A stretch of 64,000 nucleotides of DNA from Echinometra lucunter (GCA_029962745.1 CM057158.1:6497869-6561868), one strand, 5' to 3'; numbered from the stretch's first letter, positions 47,055-61,400 are shown. The notes: generated from the sequence alone by a model not told the origin. A program made the numbers and translations.

Positions 47055-50000
47055 CTCTTGGCCTACAAACTGACTCTGATCGGACCCAGGGTCGAATCTA
47101 GGTCACGTCTTTTGGATGGTGAAGGGCATTTGTGTTTGATACACGTCTGCAAAAAAAAAATAAGAAAAATAAAAAAATTATGAAATTAAAAAAAAAATCC
47201 ACCCTAATTACTCTACATCGTATTTCGGTTGTATTATGTTTGTCATCTGGGCCCCGTTGCATTAAACTTACGATAAATATTGATGGTAACTTTGCCATCA
47301 ATGGTAACTTCCATGGAAACCCTGAATATGATTGGCTGGTGAGCAATGTTACCATGGTAGTTACAATTGATGGCAGAGTTATATCAATTTAAGTTCTGTG
47401 CAACGCGACGGGGCTCAGGGATAACATCCCTCATTTCCCGACATCAAAGTAAAAACTTATTAGAGGCGAATACAAGGTCATTTTGTATAATGGAGTTATG
47501 AACACATATTGTTTTGAAATCAAATCTATCACAAGTTCTTATTTGATAGAGATCCCAGCTGTATGGATCTGAAATACTTCCAAAAATACTTATTTTCTTA
47601 GATGTGGTCGCTAAACGTTTAGGAGAAAAGATGAAAATGTGAAATCATTTGAATCAGTTTCCAGAATCTTACATTTATCTCTGAATAAACGATGGGATTT
47701 CTCATTTTGGAAGTGCTGCCATCTTGACAGATCTGAGTATCGGACAATATTCGCCCCCCCTCCCCCCCCCCCCCCCCACACACACACACTTCATCCCTTC
47801 ACCTTCCTCCGCCTTTGAAAACATAGTCATAAAGGTGTTCTTTACTTTTTAGTTGTCGTGATGGACTTGTATATTTTGCCTGCTTCTTTCAAGTCCGTCT
47901 ATTCACCCCTCTGCATATTTATAATAATATAGTGAGAAAAAAAAAACACTTAACGCCCTAAATAGATGTATCATAACTCGGTAGAAATACTTTTGATGGC
48001 AGTGTAGTATATTGCCTATATAGCAAGTGCTGAAATTGAAAGCTGTAAAATGTTTCATACAACACAAACGTACAAGTAAGACTTATGTATTTCAAATTTG
48101 GTAGAAACTGGCGAAGATAATGCTCTAAAATTATGCGAGGAGTTACTTTAGTCCAGGCAGTTTCACGGGCTTTCCAGTATAAGTTGCAGTGAACTGCAGC
48201 TGAATGTCTGCTTGTGACGTCACTGGTGCATTTGCATAATAATCGCGATTCTGGGCCTGAAAAAGGGGCAGGGCTTAGTATACGACTCAGGGGCAAAATC
48301 AAGTTGCAAAAAAAATTATTAAAAAATATATCGTTGCACAAACTCTTGAAATGAGTGTTATTTTGAACGTAGAACACCTTTATCTTCCAAATGAAGGTTA
48401 TATTCAGTTCCATAGATGTGGACCTTTAATGGTTCGGTCCGGAATATTATTACTGATTAATGAATGGGCTGCGTGTTACCTTAGGCTAAGGTCACAAAAG
48501 CCAACGGCCAACGACCGATTTGCAGCCTGCTCGGGCGCCGCTGGAATTTAGGCATCGCCCAACAATTTCGAGCGGACTCTAAAGCCTCAGCGATGCCCGG
48601 CCGATGTCCTGTCGGTTGCCCGTCGATTTTAGCCGCGCGGCGTCCGAGCAGTGACCGAATGATGACCCACCGGTTCCCGCACGATCTCCCACCTGCCAAC
48701 GACCAATTTTTAAGAAATCGCCCGGCGTCCGACCGGTGATCGGCGGGGAATTTGCGGGTGACCTGTAGGTGTACCGGCAGCGGCCTGCCGGTCTTCTTCG
48801 GAAATTTCTCTGGAACGACTAGGGTAATATTATGATTGCCTTTTAGATATCAACAAAAACGTTTTTGCACTGCTTTTGCACAGGCGGCAACTGCTCTGCA
48901 GACTTTTCATCTAGCGCCTTCGATTTTTGACCTAAAAAGCTCGAAGGCGACCGCTCGATTAGGTCGGTCTCCGGGCGGTGACCGCTCAAGCAACGAGCGT
49001 ATTTTGGGCGGTGAGTGAAAAGTGAGCAGGCGCCGCCGAAATTTTAACTCCGCACTAAAACTTCAGTGGCGACCGAGCGATGCCCTAAATAACAGCAGTG
49101 CCCGGGCGGCCGCTGCTCGGTGCCCGAGCGAAATCAGCAAAAAACTCGCCTTCCGGCCGCCGAGCAGGCTGATTTTGGGCTTTGTGACCGTAGCATTACC
49201 AACGTACTTCGGATTGGAATAGTTTGTGCAAAAGTATATGTAACCTTGTATGGCTACCGGCCTATTGCAGTCATCGGATGTTTTTTAAAAAAATGTTTGA
49301 TGTAGTCGCTGCCGTATTATGGGACAGCTTTTTTCCGTGTTTTTTTTTTCTTCGAGTTATCAAATTAAAGACACAGATCTCTATCATCTCTCCTACTTCT
49401 CCCTGAATGCATATGGAATATATTTCTCACATCGTTCATTAGTGTTACAAAACCTTGTCTGTTTAGCTTTTCTTTTTTTTTTTTAATGGCGGATTCATTT
49501 TTCTCTTTTGCTCTTCACGATCAATTAAAATTGGAGGCATACTATTTGACTCAACGGGAAAAATTGGAATTCAGCATTGGAAAAACAGTTTATGAACATT
49601 ATTGAAAGAAAAGCTTGCCATCATTTTGTATATAATTATTCTCTATACTGTAGGCCCATTATCTTATTCTTATCCTGACGTTTAGCATGTTTAGTAACGC
49701 TAGCCTCGTGTATGCATGCACACGGTGTTTTCCTGTTTATTTTATATATTTTCTATTTTCATTGCTAACCCGATTACATGATCCTTTCTGTTATACTCCG
49801 TCACAATTTGATTGTTTTTTTTTAAATCATGATATGATATGCAACAGTGGCTGATATGCGACGTGGGTTGATTTTCATTAGCATTCTTGTTTTATCGCGT
49901 TTTATCAGATCAGATATAGAATGGCGCACAACCGGCATGTGCCCCGTCCCTCACCTTTCAACGCCAAACGGCAAACCTTCAGTACACAACACAAAATGCC

Positions 50001-53000
50001 CCCCTCCCCCTCGAATTTAATGTGCCAAACATTTCAAAGAATTCTGTCGATATGAGATCAGCTATCGTAAGCGAAATCTGTTCATTAGAAGAACGTGAGT
50101 TCTTGTAGTCAGTGATGTTAAGGAGAGGTGATCATAAAGCGATTGTTAACATCCTTGCGCGCCCCCGACCCCCCCCCCCCCCCGGTAGTACTATGTATTC
50201 GATGTTGTTGTACACGTCTGCTTTTGTTCTCTTTTTCGGATCATTTGATCCATTGTTATTGCAATATGCATCGCATATTATACAGCTGTCATTTTATCAA
50301 TTCTTTTATTCTCCCAACCAGTTATTGCTAGATTCTTGGTGATGATAATGTGTAAGGTCCATAATGTTTCAAAATATCAGGTTCAATATCAAACAGCTTC
50401 TTACTTCATGGTACTAGGCAAGTACAAGCAAGCCATTAGTTTTGGTCCCATACATTACTCACCAGTTCTAGATAATATAGTATTTATGATGATTGTATCG
50501 AGAATATATAAATTTAAAAAAAAAAACTAGGGTTAGGGGGACATGGGATTTATTCCGTCAGGCGTATAAAGAACAGTGTTACAGGAGGACATGAAGCACG
50601 ATTATGGGAACATTTTGATGGCATGGAACAAAAGAATGTCCTCCTAACAGTGTATTTACATCATGTACATTATCCCTGTATATAGCAGTTGGTTCTATGC
50701 AATGTGAAGAAAAATGATACATTTGCTGCACTGTCAGTATTCTGTTCATAAAGCCATAATACTTTGTTATGGTACATCATTATTACCAAATACCCTGGTC
50801 TTGCCGGATTCTATATATGAGATGCAATTATTCATGAAAATGGAGTGCATGGAGGCACTATAAACACTGCCTTTTTAGTCCGAGTTCGATAGGGATTCTA
50901 AATAAGTGCATGGATTTATTCTACCCAAGATAATTTCAAGGATTAGGCCTATATGTTCACAGGCTGTTATATACAAGAATTACAGCATATTCCTCGATCG
51001 TGTGCAAGAGTATAACCTTTGATAATCCGATTCAGGGAAATACTGGGCTGTTAAAATATATGCATGTATTATTATCACCATCTATGGCATGCATATGATT
51101 TCCTTCAAAGAATGAAAGTAGGCATGCAAGTCCAGAATATTCCGGTAGCTTGGATATTATTTTTGGTAGCTGAATATAAATCATATAATAATGAAGCGAA
51201 AATATTCTGGAATAATGACTTGTGACAATGTTTTTCTTCTACGTGAAAATCAGACTCACATTTAATGTCATTACAGCATTATATGTATAGGCAATATAGA
51301 TCTATTTATTTTTCAATGTGACTCGTGTGGGGTGATTGTTTGTGGTATCGGCTACCCCTCCTCCCCCCATATCCCTTGCCTCCATACTCTCTTATTAATG
51401 AATCGCACTTTGTCTACAATGCACGCCTATAAATCAAGCTTGTCTCGGGATCATGTCATAGTAGCTCACCTATGGCTTGATTAACACCCCAATTCACACC
51501 GATAAAACCTACACCAGATCACAGACCCAGATCACATTACCCCCACTCTTAAAAAAATTCCGGGCCTGATTGACCCGGAAAAGAGTCCGTTGGGGCCACA
51601 CCCCGTTCCGGGTCAAAAAAATGACCTAGATTAGGGTCATGATGACGTGTTTCTGGGTCACATTTGACCATATTCTGGGTCATATTTTACCTTATTCCAG
51701 GTCATTTTTGACCCGGAACGGAGTGTGGCCCTTTTCCGGGTCAATCTGACTCAGAATTTTTAAGAGTGGCCGAATGGCCAAGACTTAGAGTTCGGTTGGT
51801 GTCAATTCTGCCGATGTGAATGTGTTGTAACATGAGCGAATATTGCTGCTCTGTCGCGATTGCCAAGCCTGTCACATGACGATGATGGTCCTTGTGTGAT
51901 TGATCGCTGTGTAATATTCTGCTTTCGATGCTGGCATTTGTGAATTGCTCATGCAAGATCATGAGATAGAGCTATTAAAAGAAAATCAAAACAAAAAGCA
52001 GAACAAGCTCTTCTATGCATGAATTCACATACAAAGTATTGTGATGATATCATAGCACTGCAGCCCGCGAGGGCTGAATTGAACAGTATTTTGTTGTGAT
52101 TATTTTCGATTTTCTTCGGAGAAAGCAATCCGATTGCCATTGATTTAATGGCATTTTGCCAAGATGAATGTATTCAATTTATTGTTTCCTATAACAGTGT
52201 TTCTGGACCCCCTAATGTAATGAAATCGTATGTGCCTCAAAGTAGAAATAAATAGATGATCTTGATAATGCGATGTTAATTGGTTCAACACTGACAGAAG
52301 GGCTAAATTAAACACCAAGGTCAAAACTCGATAATGAAAGTTTATGACGACCTGAGGTCCAATACCACGAGTACGATGATACACCAACTCGGTGGCCTGT
52401 ACTTCTACAGATGAAGGAGTATAGATTCAATTTTTGTTATCACTCATGCAGAAGGAAAAAATAAAAATCTTTCTAGTCTTTGATTATTTATTATTTGTCT
52501 GGATTAGTGAACGTATCTTGTTCGTTCTTAACGTGATGGATTAATACTTGCAAACACTATTCTTATGCCCTATAATGTTGTTGTAGCATATAGTACCCGG
52601 ATAAGACTTATGAGACCGGCTTGGTCAAAGTCTCTATTTGTTATTTAATACCTTTTTATCTTCCAGCTAGTTTTATTGCTTTGTGCTTTGATAATGCCGC
52701 AGATTTATTGTTCTCCCAACGGTTACAATACAGTGTAACTTTGATTACTGTTTCAGATATTTTGAATGCATTCATTTTTCATACTGATAACAAATTTTCG
52801 CAACATCACAACACGAACTTTGCAAGGTCTTCTGCTGCTCTGTACTTATGCTCTGTACTGGTTCCGAGCGCTTGTATGCTTGTACACGGGTGTGAAACTG
52901 AACTTTTGTAAACGACAAATCGATGACCATTATGTTGTCAGTTGAAGATGAATGTTACATCGATGTCAGAAAAGTTCCATAATCATATCATGATGGAAAT

Positions 53001-56000
53001 GATTGGATAATTGGGTACAGAGGGGGAAGGAATAGAATTGACAGAGAGACCCCCCCCCCAAAAAAAAAGTATAATGCAGACAAAGATGGCTGATGGCTAA
53101 TTGTACTGCGTGTAGTTATAAAATAGTTTCTCCAAGTATGTTTCTTCTTGTTCTTGTTCTTGTTCTTCTTGTTCTTCTTCTTCTTCTTCTTGTTCTTGTT
53201 CTTGTTCTTCTTCTTCTTCTTCTTCTTCTTCATCTTCTCGTTTCTTCTTCATCTTCTCTTTAACATGTACTGCAGATCATCTTCATCTGACTCATTTCTT
53301 CCTTTGTCATTCATGCAATGTTGAATACAGATAAAGTGAGAAAGAGTGAGAGAAGGGGGGGGGGAGGAATAAGGAGAGAGAGAAACTAGTTTCAGCCGCT
53401 TTCACATTGCGTTAGTGCGTGAGTGATTTATTTTTTCATTATTTATTATTATGACGTCATGAGGATGGGAAGATTAAGAATGGTCTTGAAAGTTGTGACT
53501 ACATACGTCACCCGTCTGTGGCTTTTGATATCATCAATAAATGAGAGGATATAAAGGGGGTCGAATGTTGCCAAATTTGTCTTGTATTTGATTGCATATG
53601 CTGGGATTATAGAATGCTTAATTATAATTATATACACAGGCCAAGAAAATAGAAGATATAAACGATTTTTGTGCATGTTTTGGGAATTCTTGTCTTGTAA
53701 GTATACAATTTGTTGGGGTTTTATTATTATTATTATTATTATTATTTTGCTCATCTGCTTCAAACAATATTTTTGCGCTTCCTCCCCTTTCATTTGCCTT
53801 CCCTCCAGGTTACCACCCCCCCCCCTTGCGTGATTTTGTTGTTGTTGTTGTTGAAAAGATTTAGGCCTATATTATGAGTTCTGTGTGGCAAGAACCATGT
53901 TTTTTACAGGCCCCGTACAAGGTATTCCTTGTCGACATAGAGCTGTGCTTATACTTTTTTGCCATTGACCTTTATGTCGTATTGCCGTGATATAAGTCCA
54001 TCAAGGGATTTGTTAACGTTGCTAGCAAGCCATTTATCCAGCTTAGAGACGCGTTTAAAGAGACGCATCTCCTGACAAGATTTATTCTGCTTCATAACGG
54101 GGTATGGTCGAGTATACGATGAAAAGGAGGAAGATGGGGAAGAGGAGCAACGACAAGTGAAAGAAAATAAGAAATATAGAGAAAAATGAGGGAAAATGTT
54201 ATTTGAGGAAGAGATGGGGTACGAAAGAAAAAGGGGTGGGGGATAGCAAAAAGGAAGAAAGAGTCGTAGTGCGCAGAATAAATTGGTAGGAGATGACCTT
54301 TTAGCAGATTCAGGCTAGGAGACTGAAGAGGAGAGGGGCATATTGCAGAGATGATAAAACCACAGATGATAAATCCAGAGATAATGAATCCCTATTGTAC
54401 CCGATATATGAGGTTTCACGGCCTGAAATGTCATCTATCTAAAACAGAATACAAAAAAAAAAAGCTTGTTAAATCAGAAGAACTTATACGAAACTTCGAC
54501 GGATAAACTTGTAAAACTACCATGCAACTAAAAACGACGTACAGTTGACCAAGCAGACACGTAGGGCTAGTTATTAAATGTTTTTTAAAACTTGGAAATG
54601 ATATCGTTGCTACTATCTGACCATTATCGTTATTAAAAGCACATATTGTAATTGACACTCTTTGTTTGGACTCTTTCCCATGCATGCCTGTGTCTGTAAT
54701 TTCACTTTACCCATTATCTCAGTCGACTGCCCCTCAGAGTAATCTCGTGTTTATTAACTTTCATCAATGAATTAATCGTTGATACAAGTAGAAGGCTTCC
54801 CATGTTATTTGCAGCCAGATCCAGCCGCTATATAACGCATGGTTGTATCTTATACATCACACTGCGTTTTCTCCCATCTAACACCATAGAAAAACCGTCC
54901 GCCCATACATGCATTATAACCAGAGAAGTTGATGGCGTGATTTCAGACATGTAGGGGGCACCGGCGTCATGGAAGGGGGCGCAAATCTGTTCGGTAAATG
55001 AAAATAATGCAAATTATTATTTTTATAACATATTGCATAATGACGTTGATATGGGGAGAGGGGGTAGGCAGGGGGTAGTGGAGGTCGCAGCCATACTGAT
55101 ATTACAGTTTCATATACCTAATTGATTCTCCCTCCCATTTTCTTTTTATGCCTTCGCCCACCGAAGGTGGGTTCCGGAGGCATTATGTTTTCGGGTTGTC
55201 CGTCCGTCCGTCCGTCCGTCCGTCCGTCCGTCCCGTTTTCGTTCTCGCGATAACTTAAGAACCATTTGACGGATCAACTTCAAACTTGGCTCATGTATGT
55301 ATATGGGAGGAATGATGATCTGATTAGATTTGGGGGCACAATGTCAAAGTTCCAAGGTTACAGAGGTCATTATATAAATGAGAATGGCTCGTTCTCGCGA
55401 AAAGTTGAGAAAAGTTAAGAAAAAAGTTGACGGATCAATTTCAAACTTGACTTATGTATGCATATGAGAGGGACAAGATCTGATTAAATTTTGAGGTCAT
55501 GGGGTCAAAGGTCATAGAGGTCTTTATGTACATGAAAATGGCTCGTTTTCACAATAACTTAAGAACTATTTGACGTATCAATCTCAAACTTGGCTGATGT
55601 ATGCATATGAGAGGGATAATGATCTGATTAAATTGTGGGGTCACGATGTCAAAGGTCAAAGGTCATAGAGTTCTTTATATACATGAAAAATGGCTCGTTT
55701 TCGCATAACAAGATGAACTTCAGTCATGTATGCATATGGAAGGGACAATGATCTGATTAGATTTGGGGTCACAAGGTGAAAGGTCAAAGATCATACATGT
55801 CATTGTATATGTATATTGCTCGTTCTTGCGATAACTTAAGAACCAACTCTAAATGTGGCAGACACATTATCATAAATTAAATAGAACAAGTTTTCCAGTT
55901 TTGTACTCTAAATGTATCCTAATACATTTCCCATAATTGAAAGTGATATATGTCTGATCTGCCAACGGGCGGAGGCATAAATTTCGACTGCGCGCGGTCG

Positions 56001-58040
56001 AGGATTCATCTACAGTAGTTATTTTTTTGTTATTTGTTTTTCTTTATGTTTCTGCCGTTTTGTTGGGGGGGGGGGGTATGTGCCCCCTTTGCCCCCGGTA
56101 GCCACGTCAACTGATCATAATCATTATCCTTGTGAAAGGTCTATCTACCTTGACGTACGTACTGATGAAACGTCATGTCCGTCACAGCTAATTTGTCTGG
56201 ATATCACTAATTGATAGTTCGTTATGTCATGGCTCTTTGGAATGGTGGATGTTGTGACCTACAAAAGTCTACCAGTTGTTGCAACGCTGATTTGTTTACA
56301 TGACTTTGTTATCTGTTTCTCCCCCCCCCCCCCACCTCGTCCTCCTACTCCTCGTCATTCTTCTTGTTTGTCTTCGTTACTATCTTCAATTTTTTAGTTA
56401 TTGGTATGTAATTGCTTTGAGATTCTCGGTTTTGTTTTAATCAAATTAATATATTATTGTTTTGATCGTCGTCATCAACATCATCATCACCATCATCGCA
56501 TTTATTTTTGTTATGGTTATTATCTTCATACTAACCATATACAAATTTCACCAGTCACCACAACCTTTAAAAGTCATCACCATCATCATCATCGTCGTCG
56601 TTGCCATCGTTGTCGTCTACTTTAACTTCATCATCAGTATATCATTTTCACCCACCATCATTAAGTATTATTCATTTTTTGGAACCGATGCTTTTGAATT
56701 TTCATTACTTTTGTCATTATTGCTATTCTCAGTCCTTTTAGATATGTTGTCATAACCTCAAATTCCTGTTTTTATCATTCATTCATTTTCATTGTATTCA
56801 CTTTTATCATAATATATAGCCGTCGCATTCGAAACAAAAACATTTCATCGCATGACTAAAAAATGTTCTTCTGACGTAACTTCGAACAGACGACCCCCTT
56901 TCTTTGCCCCCTCATCTAATAAATTCTTGAGAGTTCAATCTATCCAGCTCCCACATTGCTGGCATTCACCTTGCCGTTCACAGCTTTACTTGATGAAACA
57001 TACGACAAAAGCACGCCATCACATGGGGGCGGGGTATACAGCGTGATTTACTGCATGGAAAAGGTCATCGCCTCACTGATTTGTTGAAAGTGGCGTAGCT
57101 ACGGGGATGGGGCGCATCCCCCTCCCATTCAGCTGATAAAAAAGGGGTCGGGGGCGTTTCTTCCAATCACTTGGTGAAAAGAAAACGAATAGATAAGCTA
57201 CGACTCCCTCCTATTGACCCCAATCAATTATCTTGTTTTTATGGGCATTTCATCCACCGAGTAAATCCGGTGCCGCCCCTCCCCCCCCCCCCCCCCCATG
57301 ATGGTGGTGCAACCACGCAACGTCCAGACGCGAACTAAGGAAATCACAGCTCTGGTAGGATGAAATAATGTTTCATCTTGATTACTGCTGAAATATATAT
57401 TCAAACAAACAAATTCTTTTTAGAGAAAATACATGTCTTTTCTCTAAAAAGAATCTGACTCTAAAAAGAGTCTAGAGAGTTTTTATTAAACAATATATTA
57501 TATTGTTTCATCAAATTTCTTCAGACTCCATGATATTGATGGTGTCCTAAGTTTACTGATGCGAAGTTCAAAGCTTTATGAGATGCCCGGTAGGTTTAGA
57601 AAATAAATGGATCCCTTTTTATTGAAATTTTATGGTATTTTGCAGTTTATATGCAAAGCGGCCTCTTTTCCCAGTTATTGATTTCATTTCTAAGAGTATA
57701 AAAGATAGGGATTCAGTCCTTTGTGATTTTGTTAATGTTAGAAAATTCTTCTTTGATTATTCCCCCTAAATTGGCTAAAATGCACATTTCACACCCTTTC
57801 ACTGGGTACATTGTGTTCTGGAAATAATTACGTTAATGTTTATATATATCCCCATTAATCAGTCATTAACCATGCTTCCGTCTTTGTGATTAGTGACGAT
57901 TTCCTCGACGAAACTCGATGAACCCCAGTGAGGGTTTATAGTTTCCTCTGACCACCGGCGTAAATCCGTTTTGAGGAGTGGAGGGGGGGGGGGGAATGAT
58001 CACCTTTTTCGCCGATTTTTTTTCCCGTGAACTCACACTT

Positions 58041-58075
<35 letters not shown>

Positions 58076-58457
58076 CATTCACCTGCGCAGACCCCACACA
58101 CATGTAATATTATTTTGCGAGCGAGCGAAGCGAGCAAGCGAAAAATAACCACCATTTTTATGGTTTTTAAGAGCATAAAATTCCACGATATAACCGTCAT
58201 TTATGACATTTTTATTAAAAAAAAAAAATTAGCTGATTAATTACAATGTCATTTTATCCTTAAAATGAGGGGGGATGTTTGTGCACACCATCCTCCCCTC
58301 TCGAAAAAGTGGGGGAGGGGTGGAATATATCCCCCATCCCCCCGGGATTTACGCCAATGCCTCTGACAATAGACAATAAAGGCGACGTTGATGATATATG
58401 GATCTTTGTCCTTTCGTAATTACGTTTATGATTCAGAATATTATGACTGTAGCCAAA

Positions 58458-58488
<31 letters not shown>

Positions 58489-61400
58489 ACTTCTGTCAGC
58501 TATATCATGTAGAATTAGCTGAAGATATTCTTATTTAAATTCAGTTTTCAAAACTATTTACAGATTGATTGAAAATCTTTCGCTGGCAGGGGCTGAATTA
58601 CAGGTTTTTGTTACGAATTGGATTCATTACAGCAGTGTGAAACAAACGATGGTGAATAAAACTATAGGGCAATAAATCCATAGAGGGAAAATGAATGATG
58701 AAATTCAATAGAACAGTCTACTCATAAATTCATAGATATTTCTTCCCATAGTCTTTGGGCGTTTCTGCAAAAATTATTCCAAATGTAGATATGTTTTTGT
58801 AATGTAAAAATAAAAAAAATCATACCTTGAATGGAAGACACATTTGGACAATTTTCAAGAAGTTGCCTTCTTCAGTCCCTTAACCATAATTGGCACAGCG
58901 TTTCTCATGGCACTTAGTCACGATTGACGGGATGTGGAAATTAAAGAAGGGAGTGGACATCATAGTTTAGAAAGAAAAACTGAGCCTGAGATTTTCGTGC
59001 TAAAATAGTTCGTGACAAGAAAAAATGGGGACTTCCCCTCGTATATATATATACATATAAGATTTAGAGTATTCATCGAATTCTCTCGAACTTCTGGCGC
59101 AATCGCAGGCTCGCAGAGTACCCATGCAGCTGACGTCGTACTCCTTGACTCGTTTCTTTTTCTTTGCAAGTTGTATCGTAAGGCTTCCCTCAAGATTAAT
59201 CTTGAATATTAGAATATCCTGTAAAACTTGAGGGCCAACGAGGCTGTGCAGATTTTTTCAAGCTTTTGCTTGTTTGAGAAGGAAATGAGTGCCGCCGCTG
59301 CACCCCCCCCCCCCTTTTCCCAAAATGAGATTATTTTTGTCATTCCTTTGTCTGGCGTGGAGAGTTGGCCTCGTCTTGTCAAGAAACGAAGATAAGATGT
59401 TTTAAAGTGTAACAAGTACCGGATTGGTGCTGTATGATATATTTCTTCAATGATCTTTCTCTCTTCATTGTACAAACACTGGTAAGATATTAAAATGGAT
59501 TGAGAAGATTGGTTAGGTTGAATTGAACTAAGCATTTTTTCAGAATGATATATACCTAATCAGTTTTTCTAATACATTCATGTGTTTTTGTATTGTTTAG
59601 TTCCCCTTTTTAAGAATTAAATATTAATTTGATATTCAGTTCATTTTGCATTATTATAGATTTCTTGTAGCAATTTCGACTTTGAAAGAAGGTTGAAAAT
59701 AAAAAGGGAGTTATAGCCCAATTCATCTGGCAAAGTGACAAAATTATTCTTTACGTAGCTAGCTGTCTGGAGGATAGAGAATCATCAAGTTTTGCCATAC
59801 CTAGTCATCCATCCTCCCACCGCCCCTCCCCAACCCCCTCGAACTGTCTGCTACACAATTCTGTGACATTCCTTGTAATGTTCAGGGGTGGACCTCAGAT
59901 TTGTAAAGGATAGGGACCATTAAAAAAAAAGAGTGTCACATTTTGTGGTATTCATAATTTACCAATGCAATACGAGCCAATAAAAGAGTACCTAGAACAT
60001 AAAAGGGGATCCCACGGACCCACTTCTAAAATCATTGACAAGCAAAACAGGGTGGTTCTAACCCCATCCCCCTCCCACCCTCCTTCCCCATCTCCCCGTC
60101 TGGCTTGTATCCAGACAACCGCCTGCCCTGCCAGACATTCCTGCTCTCCAGTTGTGATTTTTTTTCAATAATAATCTTAATTCTTATTTCTTCTTCCAGT
60201 GTACATGATCAACCAGTGCGGGCGCACCATACACTCAGCAGGTGACTTGATTTTCTCACAGGGCGGGCTCTACTATCCTTCCAGTACCAACTGTACGGTT
60301 ACCATAGCAACGTTGAGTGGTGATGGTCGGGTACTCTTACAGGTGGGTGGATGACCTGGGTATAATAAAGAATGGTGTTGAATGATAAAAGAATAATAGA
60401 CAAATATTTTTTTTTCATAACGATTCATGAAACAAGAGCAAGGGTTCCCATCAGTAGCTGCCATTTCTTCTTTAACATGTACGTCCAAGAAAGTTGTTTC
60501 AGAATGGTGTATCTTTAGCTGCACATGGTGCAGGTATGAATAACATTGGTATGATTTGTGGATCACCGTGTGATGGTCATAACAAGGACTGATGTCCCTT
60601 AGTAACCACCACCATCCCCAATAAGTAAACACAAGTCTTAGGTCATTTCAGTATAGCAAGAGGTGTGCTGATGAGGGGGGAAAGGATTGTTTCTGGGATT
60701 GAGACAAGTCCAAAAAGCCTTACACTCCAAACTCTTTTTTTTTTCTTCTGTATTTGATATGAGCTACAAAAACGAACAAATTATATAACCTATTACCTAA
60801 TATGTTCATATAAGATTTGAAGAAAAAAAAGTACTTTACAGCAGTGTACTAATACCTAGCTACCAGTCAACCTAAATCAAAGAAATATGATGAAATCTTC
60901 AAGGTCTCACTTATGCAGTCATTAGAATATATACTTATTGGTGGTGTTATGAAATTTATGTGCTGGCTGCATCTAAGATTAGTGGATATGAAATGTAAGG
61001 GGAGAAAAAGGAATGGCAAAACTGCAAAACTCTCTATTGTCGTACAGTTACAATAATCATCACTTTTTCTTCCAGCTTCATGACAGTGAGCTGATGTCCA
61101 ACGAAGACTGCAGTGATGACTACCTGGAGCTCAGCAGCATCTTAGCAAAGGATGACAATGGCAACAATGTCAACACTCAGAGAATATGTGGATCGACATC
61201 GCCCATGGAAGTGGTGTCAGAGGGTCCCTCTCTCCGTATCCATCTTGTCTCGGATGGGGTCGGGAGTGGGCGGGGCTGGTCTGGGGTCTTCGCCAACATT
61301 TTGCCAGTAGGTAAGTTCACATGAGACAAGAAAGTGGATTGCAGTAAAATGATAATGGTCTGATTTTGACGTATTTAATGTTTTTAATATTTTGATGTAA

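Larger units (their letters stand above)
45232..60199 (+). other. Intron 1 of the CUB-LDLa gene (about 15 kb)
   Basis: GT...AG intron inferred from exon phases. It contains no exon-like open frame I could support. It carries SINE 46984, MITEs 47247, 48481, 51543 and 57953, the tandem element at 55140-55990 and several microsatellites, itemised separately. A missed small exon cannot be excluded. Confidence 0.5.

Noticed and set aside
48351..49222. Cluster of overlapping GC-rich open frames
   Set aside because: They lie in a GC-rich foldback transposon, with no domain and no consistent strand.
55197..55990. CRISPR-like array of spaced repeats
   Set aside because: Units are contiguous, diverged repeats of about 150 bp in an animal genome, with no short identical repeats or spacers.
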